In this document: piece after piece, positions 32,725 to 41,559 of the stretch | How the letters are laid out: each line of letters starts with the position of its first letter | How positions within the stretch are numbered: position 1 is the stretch's first letter | Assembly: GCF_029989365.1 (NCBI RefSeq) | Contig: NZ_JAPRAQ010000007.1 | Coordinates: 186,001 to 250,000, forward strand | Direction: 5' to 3' | Source: Bradyrhizobium sp. Arg816 | GTDB lineage: Bacteria; Pseudomonadota; Alphaproteobacteria; Rhizobiales; Xanthobacteraceae | DNA: 64,000 nt | The notes under the pieces: generated by a model | What the model was told of the DNA's origin: nothing | What the model saw: only the letters and a program-made list of their open reading frames with translations | The model's database searches: none | Translations under genes and position numbers: made by a program

Positions 32725-33459
32725 ATGTCCCCTGCCCGCAAGCGTGCGGATGTTCTGCTGGTCGAGCGCGGTTTGTTCGAGAGCCGGGCGCGGGCGCGCG
32801 CGGCGATCGAAGCCGGGCTCGTCACCGCCGACGACAAGCAGGTCGCAAAACCCTCGGAGACGATCGCCGAGGACGCGGTGATCCAGGCCGAGCCTGCGCA
32901 TCCTTATGTGTCGCGCGGCGGCGTCAAGCTGGCCGGCGCGCTGGAGCGCTACCCCATCGAGATCGAGGACCATGTCTGCCTCGATGTCGGCGCCTCCACC
33001 GGCGGTTTCACCGAGGTGCTGCTGGCGAACGGCGCCAGCCTGGTGTTCGCCATCGATGTCGGCACCAGCCAGCTGCATCCTTCGCTGCGCGATCATCCCA
33101 AGATCGTGTCGATGGAGGAGACCGACATCCGCAGCTATGACGGCAAACGGCTGCCGGCGCGGCCCGACGTCGTCGTCATCGACGTCAGCTTCATCTCGCT
33201 CAAGACGGTGCTGCCCGTGGCGCTGTTACTGGCAGCGGCGCCGATGAGCCTGCTGGCGCTGATCAAGCCGCAGTTCGAGGCGGATCGGAAGCACAACAAG
33301 AAGGGCCTCATCCGCGACGCCGCCGTGCATCAGGAGATCTGCGACGACATCGCGGTCTTCGCCGCTTCGCTCGGCTGCACCGACATCGAGGTGTTCCCCT
33401 CCCCGATCACGGGCGGTGACGGCAATATCGAATTCTTCCTGGGCGCGCGCCGTGGTTGA
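32725..33459 (+). CDS. tlyA: TlyA family rRNA methyltransferase
   Basis: Predicted 2'-O-methyltransferase acting on rRNA cytidines, once called haemolysin A. 244 residues: an N-terminal S4 RNA-binding domain (RADVLLVERGLFESRARARA, AAIEAGLV) and a C-terminal FtsJ/RrmJ-like SAM domain with CLDVGASTGGFTEVLLANGA, VDVGTSQLHPSL and VVIDVSFISLKTVLP. The KPQFEAD motif near the end is typical. The last codons overlap the start of the following RNA methyltransferase gene, and the pair is presumably cotranslated. Confidence 0.92.
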   Translation: MSPARKRADVLLVERGLFESRARARAAIEAGLVTADDKQVAKPSETIAEDAVIQAEPAHPYVSRGGVKLAGALERYPIEIEDHVCLDVGASTGGFTEVLLANGASLVFAIDVGTSQLHPSLRDHPKIVSMEETDIRSYDGKRLPARPDVVVIDVSFISLKTVLPVALLLAAAPMSLLALIKPQFEADRKHNKKGLIRDAAVHQEICDDIAVFAASLGCTDIEVFPSPITGGDGNIEFFLGARRG

Positions 33460-34699
33460 GCGCGTGAGGATCGATCACGTCGGCCATCGCGGCGACGGCG
33501 TCTCGCTCGCTGCGGGCGATGCCGTCTATGTGCCCTACGCGCTTGGCGGCGAGACCGTCGAGGTCGACCACGTCGCCGGCAACCATCCCGACCGCCGCAA
33601 GCTGCTCGCGGTCGACGTCGCCAGCCCCGATCGCATCGCACCGTTCTGCCCGCATTTCGGTGTCTGCGGCGGCTGCGCCATCCAGCACTGGGCGGCTGAG
33701 CCCTATCACGCGTGGAAGCGCGGCATCGTGGTCGAGACGCTGGCGCAGGCCGGCATCGATTGCGAGGTGGCGCCGCTGGTCGATGCCCATGGGGCCGGCC
33801 GCAGGCGCGTCACGCTGCACGGCCGGTTCGGCACGCATGACGTCCTCAAGGTCGGCTTCTCGGCGGCGAGCTCGCACGACGTGATCCCGATCCATCGCTG
33901 CCCGATCCTCGATCCCGGGCTCGAGGGCGCGCTCGATGCCGCCTGGGCGTTTGCCGAATCCCTGACGTCCAAAATGGCGGTGACGAAGCCGCTGGACATC
34001 CAGGTCACCGCGACCGCCAACGGCCTCGATGTCGACGTGCGCGGCTCCGGCCCGCTGCCGACGGCGCTGGTCACGGCGCTTTCGCGCGTCGCCGAGCAGC
34101 ATCGGCTGGCGCGGCTGACGCGGCACGGCGAGCTGGTGCTGCAACGCCTGCCACCGACGGTGCGAATGGGCCGCACTGAAGTGACACTGCCGCCCGGCTC
34201 GTTTCTGCAGGCAACGATCGCGGGCGAGGAGACGCTGGCGTCGCTCGTCGCCGAGCGTGTCGGCAAGGCCAAGGAGGTTCTCGACCTCTTCTGCGGCGTC
34301 GGCCCGTTTGCCTTGAGGCTCGCCGAGAAGGCGCGCGTCACCGCCTATGACAACGACGCCGGCGCCGTCGCGGCGCTCGTGAAGGCTGCGCGCACACCTG
34401 GGCTGAAGCCGATCAAGGCCGAACCGCGCGACCTGTTCCGCCGCCCGCTGGTGCCGCCGGAGCTGCGCGACTTCGACGCCGTGGTGTTCGATCCGCCGCG
34501 CCAGGGCGCGCAGGCGCAGGCGTTGAAGCTCGCTGCGAGCAAGGTACCCGTGGTGATCGCGGTGTCCTGCAACGCGGCAACCTTCGGCCGCGACGCCCGG
34601 CTCCTCATCGACGGCGGCTACAGGATCGAGACCGTGGTCCCGGTCGACCAGTTCCGCCACACGCCGCATGTGGAATTGGTGGCGCGGTTCGCGCGCTGA
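33452..34699 (+). CDS. TrmA/RlmD-type tRNA/rRNA uracil-C5 methyltransferase
   Basis: SAM-dependent uracil-5 methyltransferase of the RumA/TrmA family, about 415 residues from GTG 33452, overlapping the end of tlyA. A TRAM-like N-terminus is followed by iron-sulfur ligands in FCPHFGVCGGCAIQHW and HRCPIL. The SAM site is DLFCGVGPFALRLA and the catalytic segments are VFDPPRQGAQAQ and AVSCNAATFGRDARLL (catalytic Cys). Whether it modifies rRNA or tRNA cannot be told from sequence alone. Confidence 0.9.
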   Translation: MVERVRIDHVGHRGDGVSLAAGDAVYVPYALGGETVEVDHVAGNHPDRRKLLAVDVASPDRIAPFCPHFGVCGGCAIQHWAAEPYHAWKRGIVVETLAQAGIDCEVAPLVDAHGAGRRRVTLHGRFGTHDVLKVGFSAASSHDVIPIHRCPILDPGLEGALDAAWAFAESLTSKMAVTKPLDIQVTATANGLDVDVRGSGPLPTALVTALSRVAEQHRLARLTRHGELVLQRLPPTVRMGRTEVTLPPGSFLQATIAGEETLASLVAERVGKAKEVLDLFCGVGPFALRLAEKARVTAYDNDAGAVAALVKAARTPGLKPIKAEPRDLFRRPLVPPELRDFDAVVFDPPRQGAQAQALKLAASKVPVVIAVSCNAATFGRDARLLIDGGYRIETVVPVDQFRHTPHVELVARFAR

Positions 34700-34739
34700 T
34701 GCAGTACCTGCCGCTCACCGTCCGATTGCTTCCAGACTG

Positions 34740-35597
34740 CTATGCCGACGGCTCGAATTGCGGCTGCCATCGCAGCAGGTAGGACTGCAGCGAGCGCACC
34801 GCGATCGCCAGCAGGATTCCGACGAACATCATGACGAAGATGGCGACCATCATCTCGCTGGCGTTGGCGCGCGCCTCGGCTTCGATGATGAGCTTGCCGA
34901 GCCCGCGCTCGGCGCCGATGAACTCGCCGACGATGACGCCGATCAACGCGAAAGACACCGCCGGCAACAGCGAAGCGAACACCCAGGCCAGTGCGGAAGG
35001 GATCACCACCGTGCGCAGCACGATGAATTCGCTGGCGCCGAGCAGACGAGCGGCGGCGATCTGGTCGCGGTCGACCGCACGCGTTCCCTCGAAGGTGTTG
35101 AAGAACACCACGAAGAACACGACGAGCCAGGCAGTGGCGATCTTGGAGAGATCGCCGAGGCCGAAGATCAGGATGACGAGCGGCACCAGCGCGATGCGCG
35201 GTATCGAGTTGAGCGCCACGACATAGGGCCCGAACACGCGGGCCAGGAAGTCCGAACGTCCGAGAACCAGGCCGGCCGCTACTCCGCTCGCTGAGCCGAA
35301 AAGAAACCCCCACCAGGTGTTCTTCAGCGTGACGAGCGTGGCGAGCCACAAATTGTTGTCGTTGCCGTTGATGCAGGCGGCAAAGCCGGCGGGATCGGCA
35401 AAGCAGCCAAGCCGCAGGAAGCTCTGCCAGATCAACGACGGCTTGGCGACGAAATACGGATCGAGGATTTTCGGCACATAGGCCTTCGGCAACAGCGCCT
35501 TGCTCCATTCAAAGCCCCACTGCCAGACGACGAGAACCACCACGAGAATGGCCACTTGCCAGAACAGGACGGCGCTACGGCTGTTGGACATGATCAT
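34740..35597 (-). CDS. ABC transporter permease (TauC/SsuC type)
   Basis: Inner-membrane permease of an importer, 285 residues with six predicted membrane segments. The cytoplasmic ATPase-contact loop reads EGTRAVDRDQIAAARLLGAS, the EAA-type motif. It belongs to the nitrate/sulfonate/taurine class. Last gene of a likely five-gene operon; its start overlaps the ATPase gene by 4 bp. Confidence 0.92.
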   Translation of the reverse strand: MIMSNSRSAVLFWQVAILVVVLVVWQWGFEWSKALLPKAYVPKILDPYFVAKPSLIWQSFLRLGCFADPAGFAACINGNDNNLWLATLVTLKNTWWGFLFGSASGVAAGLVLGRSDFLARVFGPYVVALNSIPRIALVPLVILIFGLGDLSKIATAWLVVFFVVFFNTFEGTRAVDRDQIAAARLLGASEFIVLRTVVIPSALAWVFASLLPAVSFALIGVIVGEFIGAERGLGKLIIEAEARANASEMMVAIFVMMFVGILLAIAVRSLQSYLLRWQPQFEPSA

Positions 35598-36442
35598 TCG
35601 GCCCTGGTGCGGCGGAATTCTTCGCCGAGGGAATGCCAGATGTGAGAGTAGAGGCGGCCGAATTCGGCGGTCTCGCGGATGGCCACGGGGTCGCGCGGCT
35701 GCGGGATGGCGACGTCGAAATCCTCCTTGAGCCTTCCGGGCCGGGCCGAGAGCAGGATGATGCGGCTCGCCAGCGTCAAGGCTTCGCCGAGATCGTGGGT
35801 CACGAACAGCACGGTCTGCCGCTCGCGTTCCCAGATCTCCAGCAGCGTCTTGTGCATCTCGAGCTTGGTGTGGGTGTCGAGCGCGCCGAACGGCTCGTCC
35901 ATCAGCAGGATCTCGGGCTCCATGATCAGCGTGCGCATCAAGGCGACGCGCTGGCGCATGCCGCCGGACAGCATGCTGGGGAAGCTCTGTGCAAAGCCGG
36001 AGAGCCCGGCCTTCTCGACCGCCGAAGCGACGCGCCCGGCGCGCGCGGTCTTTCGCAGCCCCGCAATCTCCAGCCCATAGCCGATGTTCTGCTCCACGGT
36101 TCGCCAGGGAAACAGCGTGTCGCGCTGGAAGACATAGCCGACCCTGCGATTGACCTTGCCGGTCTCCACCATGTCCTCATCGATCAGGATGCGTCCGCCC
36201 GAGCGCGGCAAGAGCCCCGCGACCATGTTGAGGATGGTGCTCTTGCCGCAGCCGGACGGACCGAGCAGCGCGACGAACTCGCCCTGCTTGACCTCGAAGG
36301 AAACGTCATCGACCGCCACGAACTCGCGGCCGGACGCGTTGAAGCGCTTGGCGAGACCTCGCACCGCGATGCGGGTTCGCGCCTCCGCTCTCTCAACCTC
36401 GTCTCGCGCGAGCGCGAATCCCGGGCCTGGCGCAGCGATCAT
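35594..36442 (-). CDS. ABC transporter ATP-binding protein (TauB/SsuB type)
   Basis: ATPase of the importer, 282 residues. Walker A GPSGCGKST (about residue 60), Q-loop VFQRDTLFPWRTVEQN, signature LSGGMRQRVALMRTL, Walker B ILLMDEPFGALD and the H-loop in FVTHDLGEALTLA. It overlaps both neighbours by 4 bp (ATGA-type), which indicates translational coupling across the transporter genes. Confidence 0.94.
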   Translation of the reverse strand: MIAAPGPGFALARDEVERAEARTRIAVRGLAKRFNASGREFVAVDDVSFEVKQGEFVALLGPSGCGKSTILNMVAGLLPRSGGRILIDEDMVETGKVNRRVGYVFQRDTLFPWRTVEQNIGYGLEIAGLRKTARAGRVASAVEKAGLSGFAQSFPSMLSGGMRQRVALMRTLIMEPEILLMDEPFGALDTHTKLEMHKTLLEIWERERQTVLFVTHDLGEALTLASRIILLSARPGRLKEDFDVAIPQPRDPVAIRETAEFGRLYSHIWHSLGEEFRRTRAE

Positions 36443-37485
36443 TTGTATGTCGCCCTCGCCGCCTGGAGGAAGCTCATGTCGACGACATCCTCGTATTTCG
36501 TCTCGGGAATATCCGTTCCCTTGCGGTACCAGGGCTTGGCGCCGCGTTCGAACGATGACTTGTCGATGACGCCGTCATAGGCCCAGGTCGACTTGTCGAA
36601 GCCGAGCTCGGCGCTGATCGCATCGGGGTCGATGCCCGAGAAATATTTCGGCGTGACCAGTGCCTGCACGTCCGCGAGCGGCGTCGCCTTCACGAAGGCC
36701 ATCGCGCGGTGGATCGCGTTCACATAGGCCTGCACCATCGCCTTGTCCTGCTCGATCGTGTCCTGGAGCGTGTAGATCACGAGCACGGGCAGCGTCCCGC
36801 CGAAATCCTTCTCGAATACGCCGGGCTTGGAGGTGTCGTAGATCGTTCGGCCAAAGCCCTTCTTCTCGACCTCGACGATCCAGCTTGGCGGCGCCATGAT
36901 GGCGTCGAACTGCTTGGTCTGCAGCGACGGAAACATCGTGTTGGGTCCGCCGCCGGCGACCCAGTTCACCCTGTCGCCGAGCCCGCGCGTTTCGAACACA
37001 TAGGTGCCGAACACCCAGGTGCCCGACCCGATCGCGGTGGCCGCGACGATCGGCTTGGCGCCGTCAGGCCGTTTGTGCTCGGCGAGCTTCTCGACCGAAT
37101 TGATACCGCCGTCGTAAAGATCCTGCCGGACCACGATATTGGCGTAGGAGCACACCATCTCGGTCGCGAGCAGGATCTTGCAGGGCTTGCCGCGCGCAGT
37201 GAGCTGGAGCGGATGGCTGGCATCGCCATGCGCGAACAGGGCTTGTCCCGCCGCCAGCGTCTGACGGCCGAACGTGCCGGCGTTGCCGGTGACGAGCTTG
37301 GAGTCGAGACCTTCGTCCCTGAAGTAACCCTTCAGCTCGGCAATCATGCCGATGGCGTAGACCGGCGACACCGGCCCGAAGGCGAGCGATACCTGCTTGG
37401 TCTCGGCGCGGAGCTGCCCGGGCAGCAGCGATGCGCCGGCCAATGTGGAGCCCGCGATCAGCGCCTGGCGCCTGGTAATGTTCAT
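36439..37485 (-). CDS. ABC transporter substrate-binding protein (NMT1/TauA-like)
   Basis: Periplasmic solute receptor of the NMT1/THI5 family, 348 residues. It has a twin-arginine-like signal, MNITRRQALIAGSTLAGASL, cleaved near LRAE, and a type II binding fold: VSLAFGPVSPVYAIGMIAEL, KGYFRDEGLDSKLVTGN. Related receptors bind sulfonates, taurine, nitrate, pyrimidines or aromatic acids, so the ligand cannot be read from the family. Its place after HMG-CoA-lyase-like and CoA-transferase genes suggests an organic acid. Confidence 0.9.
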   Translation of the reverse strand: MNITRRQALIAGSTLAGASLLPGQLRAETKQVSLAFGPVSPVYAIGMIAELKGYFRDEGLDSKLVTGNAGTFGRQTLAAGQALFAHGDASHPLQLTARGKPCKILLATEMVCSYANIVVRQDLYDGGINSVEKLAEHKRPDGAKPIVAATAIGSGTWVFGTYVFETRGLGDRVNWVAGGGPNTMFPSLQTKQFDAIMAPPSWIVEVEKKGFGRTIYDTSKPGVFEKDFGGTLPVLVIYTLQDTIEQDKAMVQAYVNAIHRAMAFVKATPLADVQALVTPKYFSGIDPDAISAELGFDKSTWAYDGVIDKSSFERGAKPWYRKGTDIPETKYEDVVDMSFLQAARATYK

Positions 37486-37523
37486 GTGCTCCTCCCTTGA
37501 TTCTTGTTTGATCGATCCGGTCG

Positions 37524-38744
37524 TCAGGACGGCCCGGGCGCGATCCGGATGGTTCCTGCCTTTCGCAGCGTTTCGATTTCGCTCGACGAAATGCCGATCT
37601 CGCCCAGGATCTCGCGCGTCTGCTCGCCGATCTGCGGCGGATCGTAGCGGTTGGGCAGGCGGCGGCCGTCCATGGAGATCGGCAGCAGCGGCGTTTTTGC
37701 CTCGCCGCCGTCAGGCAGGTGAATGTTGGTCAGCCCGCCCGACTGGTTCAGATGCGGGTCGTCGAAGAGATCGCCGGGCTTGTTGACCGGCGCGTAGGGC
37801 AGATCGAGCTGCTCGAGGCGTGCCGCGAGATCGGCCTTGTCCCATTGCTTGAAGATCTTCGCGATCTCCGGGATCAGCCAGCCGCGATGGTCGACGCGGT
37901 CGTTGCTCGTCGCAAAGCGCGGATCGGCAAGCCAGGATTCGCGATCGAAGGCGCGGCAGAACGCTTCCCACTGCTCTTCACCGACGATGGTGACGAACAG
38001 CTTCGAGCCGTCCCTGGTGTCGAAGAGATCGTAGACCGGCCAGGGGCTGTCCTTGATCGAATAGGGAATCGAGGGCTGGCCGCTGACCACCTCGCACATC
38101 ATGGCCTGCGCCATCAGGAACACGTTGTTCTCGTAGAGCGCGCTCTGGATGTAGCGGCCGCGCCCGGTGCGCTGCCGCTCGGCCAGCGCGGCCTGGATCG
38201 CGATCACGCCGAACATGCCGCCCATGATGTCGTTGACCGAGGCGCCGGCGCGCATCGGCCGGTCCGGCAGGCCGGTCATGTAGGCAAGGCCGCCCATCAT
38301 TTGCACGGCCTCGTCGAGCGCGAGGCGATTCTCGTAAGGGCCGGGCAAATAGCCTTTGAGCGAGCAGTAGATCAGGCGTGGCGCAAAAGCGGAAACCGAC
38401 TCGTAGTCGAGACCGATCCGCTTCAGCAGGCCGGGTCGGAAATTCTCGATCAGGACGTCGCTGCTCTCGATCAGCCGCCGCGCGACGTTCTGGCCTTCCG
38501 CCGTCGACGTATCCAGCGCGATGCTGCGCTTGTTGCGGCTGTAGGTGGCGAAGAAGCCGGCAGCCGGCCCCTTGAAATAGCGGGTGCGGTCGCCCTTGGG
38601 CGGCTCGACCTTGATCACGTCGGCGCCGAGATCGGCGAGGATCAAGCCGCAGCTCGGCCCCATCACCATCTGGCTGAACTCGATGACCCGAAGGCCGGCG
38701 AGCGGACGCAGCTCCGTTGCCGCCACGGGCGCCGTCGCCGTCAT
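37524..38744 (-). CDS. CaiB/BaiF family CoA-transferase
   Basis: Family III CoA-transferase that moves CoA between acyl groups by a ping-pong mechanism with an aspartyl intermediate. 406 residues: LAGLRVIEFSQMVMGPSCGL, LADLGADVIKVEPPKGDRTR, NKRSIALD and DVLIENFRPGLLKRIGLDYE are hallmark segments. The start at 38744 (MTATAPVAATELRPLAG) overlaps the stop of the upstream lyase gene by 4 bp. 38 bp separate it from the solute-receptor gene. It most likely activates the imported acid for cleavage by the lyase. Confidence 0.92.
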   Translation of the reverse strand: MTATAPVAATELRPLAGLRVIEFSQMVMGPSCGLILADLGADVIKVEPPKGDRTRYFKGPAAGFFATYSRNKRSIALDTSTAEGQNVARRLIESSDVLIENFRPGLLKRIGLDYESVSAFAPRLIYCSLKGYLPGPYENRLALDEAVQMMGGLAYMTGLPDRPMRAGASVNDIMGGMFGVIAIQAALAERQRTGRGRYIQSALYENNVFLMAQAMMCEVVSGQPSIPYSIKDSPWPVYDLFDTRDGSKLFVTIVGEEQWEAFCRAFDRESWLADPRFATSNDRVDHRGWLIPEIAKIFKQWDKADLAARLEQLDLPYAPVNKPGDLFDDPHLNQSGGLTNIHLPDGGEAKTPLLPISMDGRRLPNRYDPPQIGEQTREILGEIGISSSEIETLRKAGTIRIAPGPS

Positions 38745-39676
38745 GCCGCCCTCCGCAGCACCTTGGGAATTCCGGCCTCGTGCAGGTGCCCGGTGAGATG
38801 TTGTGCCGGGATATGGCGGGCCAGAATCTCGCGCGTTTGCATCAGGCGATCGAGGTCGATGCCGGTCGAAAGTCCCATCCGTTCCAGCATGAACACGAGA
38901 TCCTCGGTGACGATGTTGCCGCGGGCACCAGGCGCGAATGGACAGCCGCCAAGTCCTGATACCGCGGCGTCGAAACGCCGGATCCCGGCGTCGAGGCCGG
39001 CGACGGCATTGGCGAGGCCAGCACCGAGCGTGTCGTGCAGATGCAGCCGCAGCGTCATCTGCGATCCGACTTCGCGTGTGACAGCTTCGACGATCTGCCT
39101 GATCAGTTTCGGGGTGGCATAGCCGACGGTGTCGGCGAGTCCGATCTCGTCGGCACCGGCCTCGGCAAAGGCGCGCGCGACGCGGCACACGGCCGCTTCA
39201 CTCACCTCGCCTTCCAGCGAGCAGCCGAAGGAGGTGGCGATCGCGCCCATCAGATGCGGCCGCCGGTCCGTCGGACTGGCGTCGATCGCGGCGCGGACCG
39301 CGCGAAATCCGTCGAGCTGCTCTTCAATCGAGCGGCGCACATTGGCGCGGTTGTGCGTCTCGCTGGCGGAGATGACGAAATATATGGCGTCGACACCGGC
39401 GGCGATGGCGCGCTCGGCGCCCTTCACGTTCGGCACAAGTGCACCGATGGTCGCGGTCTTGTGCTCAAGTGCGTGCGCCATCACCGCATCGACATCGGCG
39501 AATTGCGGCACGACCTTCGGCGGCACGAAGGATCCCGCGTCGATCTCGCGCATGCCGGCAGTGGCGATCGTATCGATCAGCGCGCATTTGGCTTCGGTGG
39601 GAACGAACACGTCCAGGTTTTGCAGCCCATCGCGGGGGCCGACCTCGCAAATCAGGACATCCGGCGCATGCGCCAT
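38741..39676 (-). CDS. hydroxymethylglutaryl-CoA lyase-like enzyme
   Basis: Aldol-type lyase of the HMG-CoA lyase family, 311 residues. Substrate and metal sites: CEVGPRDGLQN near the N-terminus, DAGSFVPPKVVPQFADVDAV, HLHDTLGAGLANA and the catalytic loop AVSGLGGCPFAPGARGN with its Cys. The family cleaves 3-hydroxy-3-methylglutaryl-CoA or relatives such as citramalyl-type CoA esters to acetyl-CoA plus an oxo product. First gene of the operon, divergent from the GntR regulator. The frame is open upstream of 39676, but the ATG there matches the family start. Confidence 0.9.
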   Translation of the reverse strand: MAHAPDVLICEVGPRDGLQNLDVFVPTEAKCALIDTIATAGMREIDAGSFVPPKVVPQFADVDAVMAHALEHKTATIGALVPNVKGAERAIAAGVDAIYFVISASETHNRANVRRSIEEQLDGFRAVRAAIDASPTDRRPHLMGAIATSFGCSLEGEVSEAAVCRVARAFAEAGADEIGLADTVGYATPKLIRQIVEAVTREVGSQMTLRLHLHDTLGAGLANAVAGLDAGIRRFDAAVSGLGGCPFAPGARGNIVTEDLVFMLERMGLSTGIDLDRLMQTREILARHIPAQHLTGHLHEAGIPKVLRRAA

Positions 39677-39693
39677 CAGGCTCTCCCTGGCTC

Positions 39694-39723
39694 GATTGTA
39701 TATTATTGCGTAAAAGAACAATC
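39694..39723. promoter_or_regulatory. candidate GntR operator between divergent genes
   Basis: In the 88-bp gap a 30-bp imperfect palindrome has outer arms GATTGT (39694-39699) and ACAATC (39718-39723), with inner TTA and TAA half-sites. It is unusually AT-rich for this genome. Its place between the regulator and the catabolic operon makes it the obvious binding site. Confidence 0.5.
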
Positions 39724-39764
39724 CGTGGGACAGTCTGTCAAGCTCAAAATCTGCGTGCATTGCA

Positions 39765-40676
39765 ATGACCGCCTCCGACAATTCCCGACAGCCCGCTTCA
39801 AGCAAAGGCGGTTCCGAGCGCGCTGAGCACCTCGCCGGGCTGATCATGGCGCTCGCCCGACGCGAAGGCATGAAGGCTGGCGATCGCTTGATCGAACAAC
39901 GGCTTGCCGATGCGCTCGATCTCTCACGCGCACCAATCCGGCTCGGCCTCAAGGCTCTGGAAGCGGCGGGGCTCGCGCGCGGCGAGCCGCATCGCGGGTT
40001 CGTGCTGGCCAAGCATCCGACCAGCGGCGCAGCCCAGCCAGCCCTCGCGGCAGTCAGGCGCAGCGAACAGGTCTATACGTCCATCGCAGGCGACGTGCTC
40101 GCAAGCCGGCTGCCGGCTGACGTCACCGAGGCGGAGCTGATGCGCCGCTATGGCCTCAGCCGGGCCGAGTTGCAGCGGCTGCTTGACCGGATCGCCGCCG
40201 AGGGCTGGATTGCACGCCTGCCGGGTTATGGCTGGCGCTTCGCGGAGACGGTCTCGAGCCCCGAAGCTCAGGCCAAGGCCATGGCGTTTCGCGCGGTGAT
40301 CGAGCCTGCGGCGATCGCGCTGCCCGGCTTTGCGCTGCCGCAGGAGGTGATCGCACGCTTGCGCGAGCGCCAGCTGCGCGTGTTCGAAGGCGAGCTCGAG
40401 AAGATGACGATCGGCGAGGTCTTTCTTTCCGGTTGCGAATTCCATGAGGAGATCATCCGCGGCGCCGGCAATCCCTTCTTTCTTGAATCGCTCCGGCGCG
40501 TGAATTCGATCAGACGCCTGTTCGCCTATCGCAGCTTCGCCGACCGCGACGGCATGCGGCGGCACGTGCGCGAGCATTTGCGCCTGCTCGAGGTTCTGGA
40601 AACGCGGCGTTACGCCGAAGCGGCGGAGCTGATGGCGAAGCACCTGCAACGCCCGCTGGTGGCTGGCTTGTCGTAG
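39765..40676 (+). CDS. GntR family transcriptional regulator
   Basis: A 303-residue regulator. The N-terminal winged helix (GDRLIEQRLADALDLSRAPI, LKALEAAGLA) is followed, unusually, by a second winged-helix-like segment (SEQVYTSIAGDVLASRLPAD, MRRYGLSRAELQRLLDRIAA) before a C-terminal FCD-type helical effector domain (LSGCEFHEEIIRGAGNPFFL, HVREHLRLLEVLE). FCD domains bind organic acids. It is divergent from the lyase-transferase-importer operon, which it presumably controls. Confidence 0.88.
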   Translation: MTASDNSRQPASSKGGSERAEHLAGLIMALARREGMKAGDRLIEQRLADALDLSRAPIRLGLKALEAAGLARGEPHRGFVLAKHPTSGAAQPALAAVRRSEQVYTSIAGDVLASRLPADVTEAELMRRYGLSRAELQRLLDRIAAEGWIARLPGYGWRFAETVSSPEAQAKAMAFRAVIEPAAIALPGFALPQEVIARLRERQLRVFEGELEKMTIGEVFLSGCEFHEEIIRGAGNPFFLESLRRVNSIRRLFAYRSFADRDGMRRHVREHLRLLEVLETRRYAEAAELMAKHLQRPLVAGLS

Positions 40677-40724
40677 GCCAACGCGGCCGCGGTCAAGCGG
40701 GCGGCGAAACGCACGCGTGAGCAC

Positions 40725-41327
40725 TCAACGACGCAAGCCGCCCAACGCCGGCGACTCGCCGGGCAGCATCGACGAATTGATGTCGCTGTCCATGCGTCCC
40801 GATTGCTGCTGGGTGAAACCGGCGCCGAACGACAGGCTGAGGTTGGAGGTCGGCTTGAACTCGACACCCGCGAAAGCGCCGTAGCCGGGCGAGGCGCTGG
40901 AGGTGAGCGGGGCGAGCGAGCTGCCGATGCCGCCATTGTATTTCAGCGTGTCGAAACCGGCAAAGAACGTGACGGGCATGCCGCCCGCGGTCTTGGTGTT
41001 GTAACCGAACTGCGTACCGTCGTAGGAGAGCGCGCTGAAATTGCCGGCCGGCGCAGGCTGGCTGAGGCCGCCGAGGCCTAGATTGCCGCGTTCGCTTCCG
41101 ACGAAGAAACCGGGACGAAAATCATAGCCTGCGTTGGCATCGCCACCCTTGAAGCTCGGAAAATTGCCGTAGCCACCGGAGCTCTGGCCGGCGCTGCCGC
41201 CAAAGCCGAAAGGCCCGCCCGGGATCCAATATTGCAGGGGCGCGACCTGCGCGTGAGCCGGCGCTCCGCCGAGGCAGAACACCACGACGAGAGTTGCGAG
41301 ACCGCAGGAACGTGCAAGGCTGGACAT
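40725..41327 (-). CDS. secreted beta-rich hypothetical protein
   Basis: Function unknown, 200 residues. An N-terminal signal peptide (LATLVVVFCLGGAPAHAQ) is followed by a Gly/Ser/Phe-rich region and then alternating hydrophobic strands (PVTFFAGFDTLKYNGG; GAFAGVEFKPTSNLSLSFGA) that look like outer-membrane beta-barrel hairpins. The length is short for a full barrel. It is convergent with the GntR gene and divergent from the methyltransferase gene. Confidence 0.65.
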   Translation of the reverse strand: MSSLARSCGLATLVVVFCLGGAPAHAQVAPLQYWIPGGPFGFGGSAGQSSGGYGNFPSFKGGDANAGYDFRPGFFVGSERGNLGLGGLSQPAPAGNFSALSYDGTQFGYNTKTAGGMPVTFFAGFDTLKYNGGIGSSLAPLTSSASPGYGAFAGVEFKPTSNLSLSFGAGFTQQQSGRMDSDINSSMLPGESPALGGLRR

Positions 41328-41559
41328 TCAGGTGACCGTCAAAGAAGTGTGAAAATTATACGCCGGGGATCACGCGAATACCAGTGACTGGTCGCGCCAT
41401 CGAGTTCCAGAATGACGTTATCCTGACGTGTTGAACCTCCCGCGCGCCGGGCTGACCCACATAGAGGACGCGCAACGCGAGCCGTCACTTCGATCGTGAT
41501 CGGCCGGTCCGGTTCGGCAACGCAAAATTGCGCAGACCTTTGAAAATGCCTGACATTGC

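Noticed and set aside
30640..33096. An 818-codon open frame antisense to dxs, the deoxyribosyltransferase and tlyA
   Set aside because: Its composition is that of a reverse-complement shadow. It spans three clear genes on the other strand and shows no family motifs.
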